Part shown: positions 8,627-16,374 of the stretch, one piece after another
Layout of the letters: each line of letters opens with the position of its first letter
How positions within the stretch are numbered: the first letter of the stretch is position 1
Source of the DNA: Gemmatimonadota bacterium
GTDB taxonomy: Bacteria; Latescibacterota; UBA2968; GCA-2709665
DNA length: 64,000 bases
Assembly (NCBI GenBank): GCA_028874335.1
Contig: JAPPJY010000057.1
Coordinates: 24,741 to 88,740 of the forward strand
Direction: 5' to 3'
Position numbers and translations under genes: made by a program
The notes under the pieces: model-generated
What the model saw: the letters and a program-made list of their open reading frames with translations, nothing else
Database searches by the model: none
What the model was told of the DNA's origin: nothing

Positions 8627-9463
8627 TCACACCGCCATGCTGGCCTTGACAGCGGCATGGCAGCGGTAGTCGATCAGCCGGAAGTCGTCGTAGACGAATT
8701 CGTCTATGGTCTTCTGGCCGCGGTCCTCGATATGTATGCGCGGAAGCGGGAACGGTTCGCGGGACAGTTGCTCCCTGACCGCGTCCAGGTGGTTCAGGTA
8801 GATGTGGGCATCGGCCAGCGTGTGGATGAATTCACCCGGTTCCAGGCCTGTGATTCTGGCGACCATGTGCAGCAGGAGTGAGTATGAGGCGATGTTGAGC
8901 GGGACGCCGAGAAACATGTCGCACGATCGCTGGTACATCAGCAGGGAAAGTCTGCCTTCGGCAACGTAGAACTGGAAGAAGGAGTGGCAGGGAGGAAGGG
9001 CGACGTCCTCGGGAGCGACTTCGGCCGCATTCCAGGCGTTCACGATCATGCGTCTTGAATCCGGGCTGGTGCGGATCAGGTCGATCGCTTCGCTCAACTG
9101 GTCCACGTTCCGTTCCGCTCCCCGCCAATCCCGCCACTGTACGCCGTAGATGCGCCCCATCGAGCCGCTGTTGTCCCGCTGCCCGACTCTCTTGAGGTAG
9201 TCCTCGTAGTTGCCGTCCCAGAGTCTGTTGTAGGGATAGATCTCCTTCAGATCGTTGATGTTATCGGATCCCGAGACAAACCAGAGGAGTTCGGAGAGCA
9301 TGGATTTCCACACGAGTTTTTTCGTGGTGACGGCGGGGAATCCGTCTCTCATATCGTACCGCGCATGCAGGCCGAAACAGGAGATCGTGCCGACGCCGGT
9401 CCGGTCCTCCTTTCTGACGCCGTGGTCCAGAATATATCGTAGCTGATCGAGATACTGTTTCAT
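8627..9463 (-). CDS. thyA: Thymidylate synthase
   Basis: It converts dUMP to dTMP using methylenetetrahydrofolate, in the cytoplasm. At 278 residues it is close to the usual bacterial ThyA length (~264). Family motifs are intact: DRTGVGT near the start, the catalytic cysteine in ALPPCHSFFQFYV, the substrate-binding QRSCDMFLGVPLNIASY and C-terminal HIYLNHLD. AGGA precedes the ATG. It lies downstream of folA, which regenerates tetrahydrofolate from the dihydrofolate made here, in the order rimO-folA-thyA on one strand. A GTG overlapping its stop could couple it to the heparinase-like gene. Confidence 0.98.
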   Translation of the reverse strand: MKQYLDQLRYILDHGVRKEDRTGVGTISCFGLHARYDMRDGFPAVTTKKLVWKSMLSELLWFVSGSDNINDLKEIYPYNRLWDGNYEDYLKRVGQRDNSGSMGRIYGVQWRDWRGAERNVDQLSEAIDLIRTSPDSRRMIVNAWNAAEVAPEDVALPPCHSFFQFYVAEGRLSLLMYQRSCDMFLGVPLNIASYSLLLHMVARITGLEPGEFIHTLADAHIYLNHLDAVREQLSREPFPLPRIHIEDRGQKTIDEFVYDDFRLIDYRCHAAVKASMAV

Positions 9464-9504
9464 TATATTCCTGTCTGAATTGCCGACGGCGTTTGAATTC
9501 GTAG

Positions 9505-9525
9505 GGGCGACCCTTGTGGTCGCCC
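9505..9525. repeat. Palindromic element GGGCGACC-CTTGT-GGTCGCCC
   Basis: Perfect 8-bp arms around a five-base loop, between folA and thyA. The same GTAGGGGCGACC...GGTCGCCCG pattern is, from general knowledge, a frequent dispersed palindrome in unrelated bacterial genomes. There is no T-run, so it is more likely a mobile palindromic repeat than a terminator. Confidence 0.6.
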
Positions 9526-9536
9526 GCCTTGCACGC

Positions 9537-10013
9537 CTACCGACTCGCTTCTACCCGCCTTTCGTAGACGCAAAGGGTGAATTCGGCGCGTTCTTCCTCC
9601 TCTGTCAGTCGCCATTCGCGCTCGTCAAATTCAGGGAAGTACGTGTCGCCGCAATAGTCGCCCCGGATCCGGGAAAGATACATTCGATCCGCATGGGGAA
9701 TGGACTGTCGGTATATCTCGGCGCCGCCCGCGCTGAACACGGGCTTCCCGTAGGACCCGGCTTTCTCGAGCGCCGCTTCGAACGTGCGGCAGACGTCGAC
9801 GCCGTCGGTTTCAGGGAGTGAACGGCTGACGATGACGTGGGGGCGGTTCGGCAGGGGTTTGCAGCCGATGGACTCAAAGGTCTTGCGCCCCATGATGAGA
9901 ACGCCGCCGGTCGTGATCTTCTTGAAATGCACGAGATCCTCGGAGACGCGCCATGGCGTGGCATTGTCTTTGCCGATCACCCGGTTGCCGGCCATGGCGG
10001 CGATGACGGTCAT
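9537..10013 (-). CDS. folA: Dihydrofolate reductase
   Basis: A 158-residue NADPH-dependent dihydrofolate reductase of normal length. It opens with VIAAMAGNRVIGKDNATPW, has the substrate-binding acidic residue in the EDLVHFKK region, and has GRKTFESIG for NADPH binding. RPHVIVSRS, FSAGGAEIYRQ and DTYFPEFD complete the family pattern. Its ATG overlaps the rimO stop by four bases (ATGA), so the two are translationally coupled. thyA follows after 73 bases. Together folA and thyA recycle folate during thymidylate synthesis. Confidence 0.97.
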   Translation of the reverse strand: MTVIAAMAGNRVIGKDNATPWRVSEDLVHFKKITTGGVLIMGRKTFESIGCKPLPNRPHVIVSRSLPETDGVDVCRTFEAALEKAGSYGKPVFSAGGAEIYRQSIPHADRMYLSRIRGDYCGDTYFPEFDEREWRLTEEEERAEFTLCVYERRVEASR

Positions 10014-11353
10014 GGGGCCCCCGGCGCGGCGATATCCAGCAGGCGTGGGGAGGCCGTGGACCGTCCGATGAGGTCGTGATCGAGCGCGTCCGTTATTTCA
10101 ACCTCGGTAAACTCGCCGATTTGCGCTTCACCTGAGATGAATACTTCGCCATCGATCTCCGGAGCATCCATTCGCGTTCGACCGACATAGTCGCTGGAAG
10201 GATCGTCGGCGGGACGGTCGACCAGCGCGCGGAGACTCCGGCCGACGTATCCGGAGGTGATTTCGGATGAGATTACGGCCTGGAGGCTGAGGATACGGTC
10301 CAGCCGGTCCTGTTTTTCGTCTTCCGGCACGTCGTCCTCGAGGAGACCTGCGCGAGTGCCTTCCTCGTGCGAGTAAAGGAAGCCGACCAGCCGGTTGAAG
10401 CGGATCTCCTCGACAAACTCCAGAAGTTCCTGTACGTGTTCCTCTCTCTCGCCGGGAAAACCCGCGATTACGGAGGAGCGTAGCGTCAGGCCGGGCACCC
10501 GGTCCCGGAGTTTTCGTATTAACGCGCGCGTATTTTCCACCGTGGCGCCGCGATTCATCGCTTTGAGGATTGCATTGGAAGCATGCTGGATGGGCATATC
10601 CACGTACGCGCACAGCTTTTCCTCCCGCGCCAGGAGGTCGATCAGGTCGTCCCGCCAGCCGGTGGGATAAGTGTAGAGCAGCCGGATCCATTCGAGCCCG
10701 TCGATACGCACGAGTTCGCGCAGGAGGTCCACCAGGCGCGGACGACCGTAGAGGTCGGCGCCGTAGCGCATCGTATCCTGGGCGATCAGGGCGATCTCCT
10801 TCACGCCGCCGGCGGCCATGCGCCATGCTTCGGCGACCAGAACCTCGATGGACTCGCTGCGGTTGGCGCCCCGTATGCCGGGTATGGCGCAGAAGGCGCA
10901 GGTTCTGTCGCAGCCGTCGGAGATGCGCAGGTAGGCCCAGTGACCGGGGGTGAGCAGGTGACGGGCGCCCTCGTCACGGTAGACCCGGGGACGCGAGATG
11001 CCCAGCAGCCGGTCGCAGTGGGAGACGATCTCGCGTTCGCCGGCCAGACCGACAACCAGGTCGGCCTCTGGGATTTCCGCTTCGAGTTCGTCCCGATAGC
11101 GTTCGGCCAGACACCCGGTGAGAATCAGACCCTTGCAGTTGCCGGTCTCCTTGTAGTCAGATGCTTCGAGCGCCGTGGCTATGGACTCCTCTTTGGCCGG
11201 TTCGAAGAAGCCGCACGTGTTCACGACGATGATGTCCGCGTTATCGGGTTCTTCGGCCACCACGTAATCGTTGCATTCCAGCAGACGATGCATACGTTCC
11301 GAGTCGACCGTATTCTTCGGACATCCGAGCGTTATGAGGTTTACCGAGGGCAT
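10010..11353 (-). CDS. rimO: Ribosomal protein S12 methylthiotransferase RimO
   Basis: A radical-SAM methylthiotransferase that modifies an aspartate of ribosomal protein S12. At 447 residues it has the standard three parts. The N-terminal UPF0004 domain starts NLITLGCPKNTVDSE and carries Cys residues for the second cluster (C in LGCPKN, NTCGFF, LTGCLAERY). The radical-SAM core has the CxxxCxxC motif CDRTCAFCAIPG. A C-terminal TRAM domain follows (VDRPA..DYVGRTRMDAPEIDG). The sequence context separates it from MiaB: LGCPKN and CAIPGIRG are RimO-like. GGGAG precedes the ATG. It is the first gene of the rimO-folA-thyA unit. Confidence 0.95.
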   Translation of the reverse strand: MPSVNLITLGCPKNTVDSERMHRLLECNDYVVAEEPDNADIIVVNTCGFFEPAKEESIATALEASDYKETGNCKGLILTGCLAERYRDELEAEIPEADLVVGLAGEREIVSHCDRLLGISRPRVYRDEGARHLLTPGHWAYLRISDGCDRTCAFCAIPGIRGANRSESIEVLVAEAWRMAAGGVKEIALIAQDTMRYGADLYGRPRLVDLLRELVRIDGLEWIRLLYTYPTGWRDDLIDLLAREEKLCAYVDMPIQHASNAILKAMNRGATVENTRALIRKLRDRVPGLTLRSSVIAGFPGEREEHVQELLEFVEEIRFNRLVGFLYSHEEGTRAGLLEDDVPEDEKQDRLDRILSLQAVISSEITSGYVGRSLRALVDRPADDPSSDYVGRTRMDAPEIDGEVFISGEAQIGEFTEVEITDALDHDLIGRSTASPRLLDIAAPGAP

Positions 11354-11489
11354 TGGGAACTCCCGGTCACGACGGGTGGCGGGCGGACGCCATCGCTTCT
11401 GAACGATGTCGTCGCAGGGCTCACGGAAAAAATGGTCGATGCGCCGAAATTTGTCAAGCGGAAGATGGTTGCAGATCCTCGAAGAGCGT

Positions 11490-12716
11490 ATGATACATCT
11501 GATTTCTCAATGGATCTCCCGCGGCTGGTCCGTACTGCTGGCAGGCGTCCTGCCTCTGGCCGCGCAGGAGGCGGAAATGGACTTCGAGCTGACCCACATC
11601 GACAGTGGAGAAGCATCGGTCAGCCCCTATTGGGGTTACAACGCGCCGAAGCTGGTGTTCGATGGGGACCACTTTTACACGCTGGGAAGATGGGGTCGGC
11701 AACAGGATGCCGCCAGGGGGATCGTCTACCGGAGTACGGAAGACGGCTGGGAGACCTTCCGTGAATGGGAGGGCCTCCACCATCAGCCGGGTATGGTGTT
11801 GCTGGACTCGAGACGGCGTCTCGTACTCATCCACGCACGTCGCGACGCCGGCCCCCGGATTCTGCATCAGCGCCTTCGCGGAGACCCGCGAGGATTCGCC
11901 GGGATCGTACTGCCGGACGGTCTGGATCGCGCGGGCTATATCGGGGCGGCCATGGATGGCGATCGGCTCGTACTCGGATTTATCGGGAGACCCGGGTCCT
12001 ATTCCTTTCAGGTAGCCTGGGTCGACCTGGATTCCGGTTCATGGGCCGGGCCGTTCGTCCTGGCGCGGGAGCAGCGGTCCAAGGAGCCGTGGACGACGTG
12101 GCTGTATCCATTGATCGTCCCGGACGGCGAGGGTTTTCACCTCGTCGTGAGTAACAACGCATATCTCAGTCCGTATTACAACCGGATCAACTACCTGTAT
12201 GTGCCCTATGGAGACCCGGCGTCAGCCGTCACGGAGGTGGTCGCTGACGCCAACCCCATCAAGCAGAACCTGGCGTTCGCCCAGGCGATCCGGCGGGCGG
12301 CCGACGGCGCATTGCTTGTCACTGCCACGCGCCGGGCCGGCGACGGGAAGAACCGGCTGATCGTCTATCGGCGGGATCCCGATCTGCGCCGGTGGAGGGC
12401 CGTATTCACCGGAAGCGCGGGAATCGCCGCGATCTTCGAAAGTCCGCACGAGCGAGGACGTATGTTGATGTCCAGCACCGCAGGAAACGCGCTCCGGCTG
12501 TACCGCGGCGAAGATGACGGCCGAAGCTGGTCCGCGGTGGTCCTGAAGGGCTTCGAGGATTACGGACTGAGGAATACTTTCTTCCTCTATGGAATCACAA
12601 CTGCCAGCGGAAGCCTGATACCCGACGAGCCATGCGCGGTGTTCAGCAGCGGAACGCTTCCGGAAGTCGACCTCTGGTTCATTCGATTCCGTACATCTGA
12701 TCGGCATCCACGGTGA
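11490..12716 (+). CDS. Secreted BNR/sialidase-like beta-propeller protein
   Basis: The start at 11490 gives a normal signal peptide: a short positive region, a hydrophobic stretch SVLLAGVLPLAA and a cut after AQ-A. The longer frame upstream adds 28 residues with no secretion signal. The mature ~380 residues consist of repeated beta-rich units (YWGYNAPKLVFDGDHFY, GIVYRSTEDGWETF, LYRGEDDGRSWSAVVLKG) that look like BNR/Asp-box propeller blades. No sialidase catalytic triad (Arg triad with FRIP) is apparent, so it is not called a sialidase. It is divergent from rimO and upstream of rpmB. It may bind or process extracellular carbohydrate. Confidence 0.6.
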   Translation: MIHLISQWISRGWSVLLAGVLPLAAQEAEMDFELTHIDSGEASVSPYWGYNAPKLVFDGDHFYTLGRWGRQQDAARGIVYRSTEDGWETFREWEGLHHQPGMVLLDSRRRLVLIHARRDAGPRILHQRLRGDPRGFAGIVLPDGLDRAGYIGAAMDGDRLVLGFIGRPGSYSFQVAWVDLDSGSWAGPFVLAREQRSKEPWTTWLYPLIVPDGEGFHLVVSNNAYLSPYYNRINYLYVPYGDPASAVTEVVADANPIKQNLAFAQAIRRAADGALLVTATRRAGDGKNRLIVYRRDPDLRRWRAVFTGSAGIAAIFESPHERGRMLMSSTAGNALRLYRGEDDGRSWSAVVLKGFEDYGLRNTFFLYGITTASGSLIPDEPCAVFSSGTLPEVDLWFIRFRTSDRHPR

Positions 12717-13010
12717 CCGGCCTCCAGGTACTCCGGGCGCCGGGGAGCAAGACGCCACCCGCGAAATGTCCGCCCGCACGCGTGGAATGGTCGGTGCTCC
12801 CGGCAGGGATTCCGAGTCGCTGGAAGGGATCCGGATCAGTGTTCTTTCTTGACAAGTGACGTCTGACAGGTATATTTGTTGTGTTGGATGCAGCGCGCCA
12901 CCGGGGCGTCTCGTCGTTTTTCGGACGGCGCAGGGGGATGCGGGCGCGAATCGGTTTCAACTTCAAGATGACAGAGCGAATACAATAAAGGAATTCCGGA
13001 GGTACTGGAG
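12717..13010. other. Intergenic region upstream of rpmB
   Basis: It contains the putative rpmB promoter (12849-12876). No other gene or structured element is evident; the remainder is GC-rich. Confidence 0.5.
12849..12876 (+). promoter_or_regulatory. Sigma-70-type promoter for rpmB
   Basis: TTGACA at 12849-12854, a 16-base spacer, then TATATT at 12871-12876. This would start transcription near 12883 and leave an ~128-base leader before rpmB. A long leader on a ribosomal gene leaves room for feedback control, but no known r-protein leader structure is recognised. Confidence 0.6.
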
Positions 13011-13202
13011 ATGGCTGCCAGATGTGACATTTGCGGAAAGGGCCCGATGGTCGGCAACCACGTCAGTCACGCCAATAATAAAAAGAAGCGGAGGTTCAAT
13101 CCGAATCTCAGGCGTGTGCGTGTGCTGGTGGACGGTACGGTCAGAAGGATCAAGGTCTGCACGAAGTGCATCAAGCTCGGCCGAGTAAACAAGGCCGCGT
13201 AA
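13011..13202 (+). CDS. rpmB: 50S ribosomal protein L28
   Basis: The 63-residue L28 protein of the large ribosomal subunit, of ordinary length. It starts [21 protein letters not shown] and ends [15 protein letters not shown]. The two CxxC pairs (CDIC, CTKC) mark the zinc-binding form. GGAGG lies eight bases before the ATG. It is monocistronic: its own promoter lies upstream and an intrinsic terminator lies 87 bases downstream. Confidence 0.97.
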   Translation: MAARCDICGKGPMVGNHVSHANNKKKRRFNPNLRRVRVLVDGTVRRIKVCTKCIKLGRVNKAA

Positions 13203-13288
13203 GGAACAGCCGACGTCGTCAGACGTCCCCCGTGGATTCCCTGCAATGCGTCGGGGAGGCGCCGAACGGGGATGCAGGACCGGAAAAA

Positions 13289-13319
13289 CTCACCTTTTGT
13301 TTCCAGGTGGGTTTTTTTT
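13289..13319 (+). terminator. Rho-independent terminator after rpmB
   Basis: Stem CTCACCT (13289-13295) pairs with AGGTGGG (13305-13311), with one G-T wobble, followed by eight T (13312-13319). Confidence 0.85.
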
Positions 13320-13408
13320 ATGTTACCGGCGGGTCGGCCTCCTCGCGCCAACCCCGCATGCAAGGTGCCGAAATCGGACCTGACGTTACGGACGGGGACT
13401 CTGTCTGG

Positions 13409-15676
13409 ATGGATTACTTTCGCGCCAAACGCTATCTGAATACGCTGCAGGATTGGGAACGGGACGGGACGGCGGCGGGTTCACCGGAGGACTATCTGCC
13501 CCGGATGCGTGCCCTCTTGCGCCGGATGGGAAACCCACAGAAGGACTTTGCGTCGGTCATCGTGGGCGGTACGAACGGCAAGGGTACGGTGGCGAGCGTC
13601 CTGGCCGCCCTGCTGCAGGCATGCGGCCGCCGGACCGGTATCTACTCGTCACCGCACCTGCACACGATCCGCGAACGCATCCGGATCGACGGCCGGATTC
13701 TGGAAAAGGACGAATGGGCGCAGTGGGTCTCAGACCTTTACGATCGAACGCGCGGATTCGAACGGGAGGGATACGGTTCCTACACCCGGTTCGAGGCGTT
13801 GACGGCGCTGGCGGCATCCACGTTCGCGCATGCCGGCGTCGAAATCGGGGTGTTCGAGGTTGGGCTGGGCGGCCGGTTCGACGCAACCAACGCCTGGGAT
13901 GCCGGTGTGTCCGTCCTCACGTCGATCGATCTCGATCATACCGAAGTATTGGGCGATACGGTAGAGGCGATCGCGCTGGACAAGCTCGAAATCGCCCGTG
14001 CCGGGAGGCCGCTCTTTACCCCTGTCACACAGAAACCTGAAGTGCTCGCGCTGTTGCGTCGCGTGTGCCGTGAACGGAGCGTGGATCTGCGCATTATCGG
14101 CGGCGAAACGGACGGCGATTGTTCCCGCACATGGTCGCAATCCCCACATCAGGAGGTATCGGACCGCGGGTCCGTATTCCGGAAGAACGCCGGGCTGGCG
14201 ATTGGGGTCGGACGCCACCTTTTGGGTAAGCATCTGACAGATGCCCGTATCGTCGAGGCCCTGACCGGACTCGATCTGCCGGGCAGATTCGAGATGGCGC
14301 GACGAACGCCCCGGGTCGTACTGGATGGCGCGCACAACCCTTCCGGCGCCGCGGCACTCCTTGGCGATCTGGGCAGGATGTCGAAGCAGTGGACGTTTGT
14401 GGTGGGGGTGAACGCGGGTCACGACGCCGGGGGGATTCTCGAGGCGATCCGGCCGCTGGCAAGAAAGGTGGTCTTGACGAGGTCCGACCACCCGAAAGCC
14501 CTGGACGTCGACACGCTACGGCAGAGCCTGCCAGCGGGGCTTTCCGCCTGTTGCACACGGGACATTGTGGAGGCGCTCGGGCGCGCGGGGTTGCGGGAAG
14601 GAAATCCCGTCTGTATCATGGGATCCCTGCATCTCATTGGCAGGGCGCGGGAAGCGCTGGGGCTGCCATGCGAGCGGGACGGGTTCGGGGAAGACCTGCA
14701 CAGGGAAAGCCTCGCGTGCCTCGCAGAAGCCTGCGCCAACCTGGACGTTGGAATTGAACCGGCTTCGAAAGACGGGAATCTGGTCTGCATCCGGCCGCCC
14801 GGACGCGGGCCGGTCTATTTTCTGCGCAACAGGCATCCGTTCAACGACTACGTGTCGGCCCGCCTGGCGGAGGACAAGGCGTACCAGTACGAGCTGTTTA
14901 CGCGGGCCGGGCTTCCGGTTCCTGAAACCCTGGTGGCCTTCAATCCATTTGCGGACGAACGGTTCTCGCGTTACAGGACCCATGCGTCCATCGACGCGGT
15001 GGTTGAGGACGTTGAGCGCCGGTTTTCCTATCCCGTCGTTGTCAAGCGGAACACGGGGTCGCTTGCCCAGGGCGTATTCCTGGAGGGGGACCGGTGCGCG
15101 TTGGAGAAACGCCTGCGGACGTTATTCGAAAACAGCGGTTTTCTGGACAATCTGATCCTGGTTCAGGAGCACATTAACGGGCCGGAGTATCGGATCGTCG
15201 CCGCCCGGGATGAGTTGCTGCTTGCATACGAGAAAGTCAGCGAAGCGCCGAACCGCGACCTGAATCCGCTGCACGGTCCGGCCGGAATTGCAAAGCCGGT
15301 GGAGGCGCCGGAATTGATCGAGGCGCTGTCGTCATTGACGGCGAGGGTATCGGGCGTAATCGAGTTGGGGTTCTATGCGATCGACGTGATTCGGTCGTCG
15401 GCGGGATTCCGGGTGATCGAGATCAATCCAAACCCGATGTGCTATTTCTACAACCTGCACAACGGGCGATCGGATTTCGTCGGTACATACGAAAAGTTGA
15501 TTTCAAGGTACCTTCAGGTCTCGAAGACGTCGGTGCCGTCGGACGGCGGACCGGAACGGATTCAGGAATCGGCGCAGACGGAAAACCCGGAAAGGAAACG
15601 CCATGGCGCTCACCAATGCCCAACTCGAACAGTACCGCAACGAGGGCTACGCCGTCGGCGGACGGATTCTCGATGA
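13409..15676 (+). CDS. Folylpolyglutamate synthase (FolC)-like domain fused to a C-terminal ATP-grasp ligase
   Basis: With the ATG at 13409 the protein has 755 residues. Residues 1-~420 are a Mur-ligase-type FolC: P-loop VGGTNGKGTVASVLAALL (~53-70), YSSPHL, GLGGRFDATN, TSIDLDHTEVLGDT and DGAHNPSGAA (~307). Residues ~450-700 form an ATP-grasp domain (EDKAYQYELFTRAGLPVPET, VVKRNTGSLAQGVFL, EINPNP) of the D-Ala-D-Ala ligase/RimK kind. FolC is normally ~430 residues and stands alone. Cyanophycin synthetase has the opposite domain order. The frame stays open 243 bases further upstream, but that part covers the rpmB terminator and is rejected. The basic C-terminal tail overlaps the PhyH gene by 74 bases. 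It likely makes or extends a polyglutamate-type tail; the acceptor is unproven. Confidence 0.8.
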   Translation: MDYFRAKRYLNTLQDWERDGTAAGSPEDYLPRMRALLRRMGNPQKDFASVIVGGTNGKGTVASVLAALLQACGRRTGIYSSPHLHTIRERIRIDGRILEKDEWAQWVSDLYDRTRGFEREGYGSYTRFEALTALAASTFAHAGVEIGVFEVGLGGRFDATNAWDAGVSVLTSIDLDHTEVLGDTVEAIALDKLEIARAGRPLFTPVTQKPEVLALLRRVCRERSVDLRIIGGETDGDCSRTWSQSPHQEVSDRGSVFRKNAGLAIGVGRHLLGKHLTDARIVEALTGLDLPGRFEMARRTPRVVLDGAHNPSGAAALLGDLGRMSKQWTFVVGVNAGHDAGGILEAIRPLARKVVLTRSDHPKALDVDTLRQSLPAGLSACCTRDIVEALGRAGLREGNPVCIMGSLHLIGRAREALGLPCERDGFGEDLHRESLACLAEACANLDVGIEPASKDGNLVCIRPPGRGPVYFLRNRHPFNDYVSARLAEDKAYQYELFTRAGLPVPETLVAFNPFADERFSRYRTHASIDAVVEDVERRFSYPVVVKRNTGSLAQGVFLEGDRCALEKRLRTLFENSGFLDNLILVQEHINGPEYRIVAARDELLLAYEKVSEAPNRDLNPLHGPAGIAKPVEAPELIEALSSLTARVSGVIELGFYAIDVIRSSAGFRVIEINPNPMCYFYNLHNGRSDFVGTYEKLISRYLQVSKTSVPSDGGPERIQESAQTENPERKRHGAHQCPTRTVPQRGLRRRRTDSR

Positions 15677-16340
15677 CGACGAACTTGCAAGGCTGCGCGC
15701 CGTACTCGATTCCATTATCGAAAGTCTTCCTCCGGACCGCCGGCCCGAGAACATGCCGTCGCTCCACTACGAAAACGGGTACCTTCGCGATCTCTTCCTG
15801 AGCGACAGGCTCATCGACGTGGCGGCGCAGATCGTGGGTCCGGACGTTGCGCTGTTCACCTCCTACGTGATCAGCAAACGCCCGGACGACGGTCTGGCGG
15901 TCGAATGGCATCAGGATGCCGCGTTTTTTCCAATCGAGCCCATGGATACGTTCACGCTCTGGCTGGCGGTGGACGATTCCGACGAGGAGAACGGCTGCAT
16001 GCGGGTGCTTCCCGGTACCCACCGGAAGCAGGCCGTACTGTTGCACAAGGTGGATCTCGATTCCGGCACGACGCTGCCGATGTCACTGGAAAACCTGGAT
16101 CTTTCGAACGCAAGAGACGTACAGTTGCGCGCGGGTGAATATTCCGTTCACGATCCCTGGATTCTGCACGGATCCAATCCCAACAGGTCGTCCCGGCGGC
16201 GTTGCGGCATAACGTTGAAATACATCTCAACCCGTGCCGCAATCGACCGCACGTTCGTTTCTCCGTCCGGGTTCGACTGGGACGGGCTCCGTCTCTACCT
16301 CGCACGAGGAAATCCGGGCCGCCACAAATACGTGAACTGA
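15603..16340 (+). CDS. Phytanoyl-CoA dioxygenase (PhyH)-family oxygenase
   Basis: A 245-residue Fe(II)/2-oxoglutarate-dependent dioxygenase of the PhyH family. The iron-binding His-x-Asp is in WHQDAAFFP (~102-105). The distal His is in LHGSNPN (~189), and the 2-oxoglutarate-binding Arg is in the following RRRCG. The middle motif TLWLAVDDSDEENGCMRVLPG is diagnostic. AAGGAAA precedes the ATG, which lies inside the end of the FolC-fusion gene. This family hydroxylates lipids or small molecules and is expanded in Latescibacterota and Poribacteria. The substrate here is unknown. Confidence 0.9.
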   Translation: MALTNAQLEQYRNEGYAVGGRILDDDELARLRAVLDSIIESLPPDRRPENMPSLHYENGYLRDLFLSDRLIDVAAQIVGPDVALFTSYVISKRPDDGLAVEWHQDAAFFPIEPMDTFTLWLAVDDSDEENGCMRVLPGTHRKQAVLLHKVDLDSGTTLPMSLENLDLSNARDVQLRAGEYSVHDPWILHGSNPNRSSRRRCGITLKYISTRAAIDRTFVSPSGFDWDGLRLYLARGNPGRHKYVN

Positions 16341-16374
16341 TTCATCGGATAACCGGTGTGAGAAAATACCCGAT

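Noticed and set aside
11490..12716. Sialidase
   Set aside because: Propeller blades are present, but the FRIP motif and the arginine triad of sialidases are not evident.
13166..13408. N-terminal extension of the FolC fusion
   Set aside because: It overlaps the end of rpmB and its terminator, and its composition is unlike FolC.
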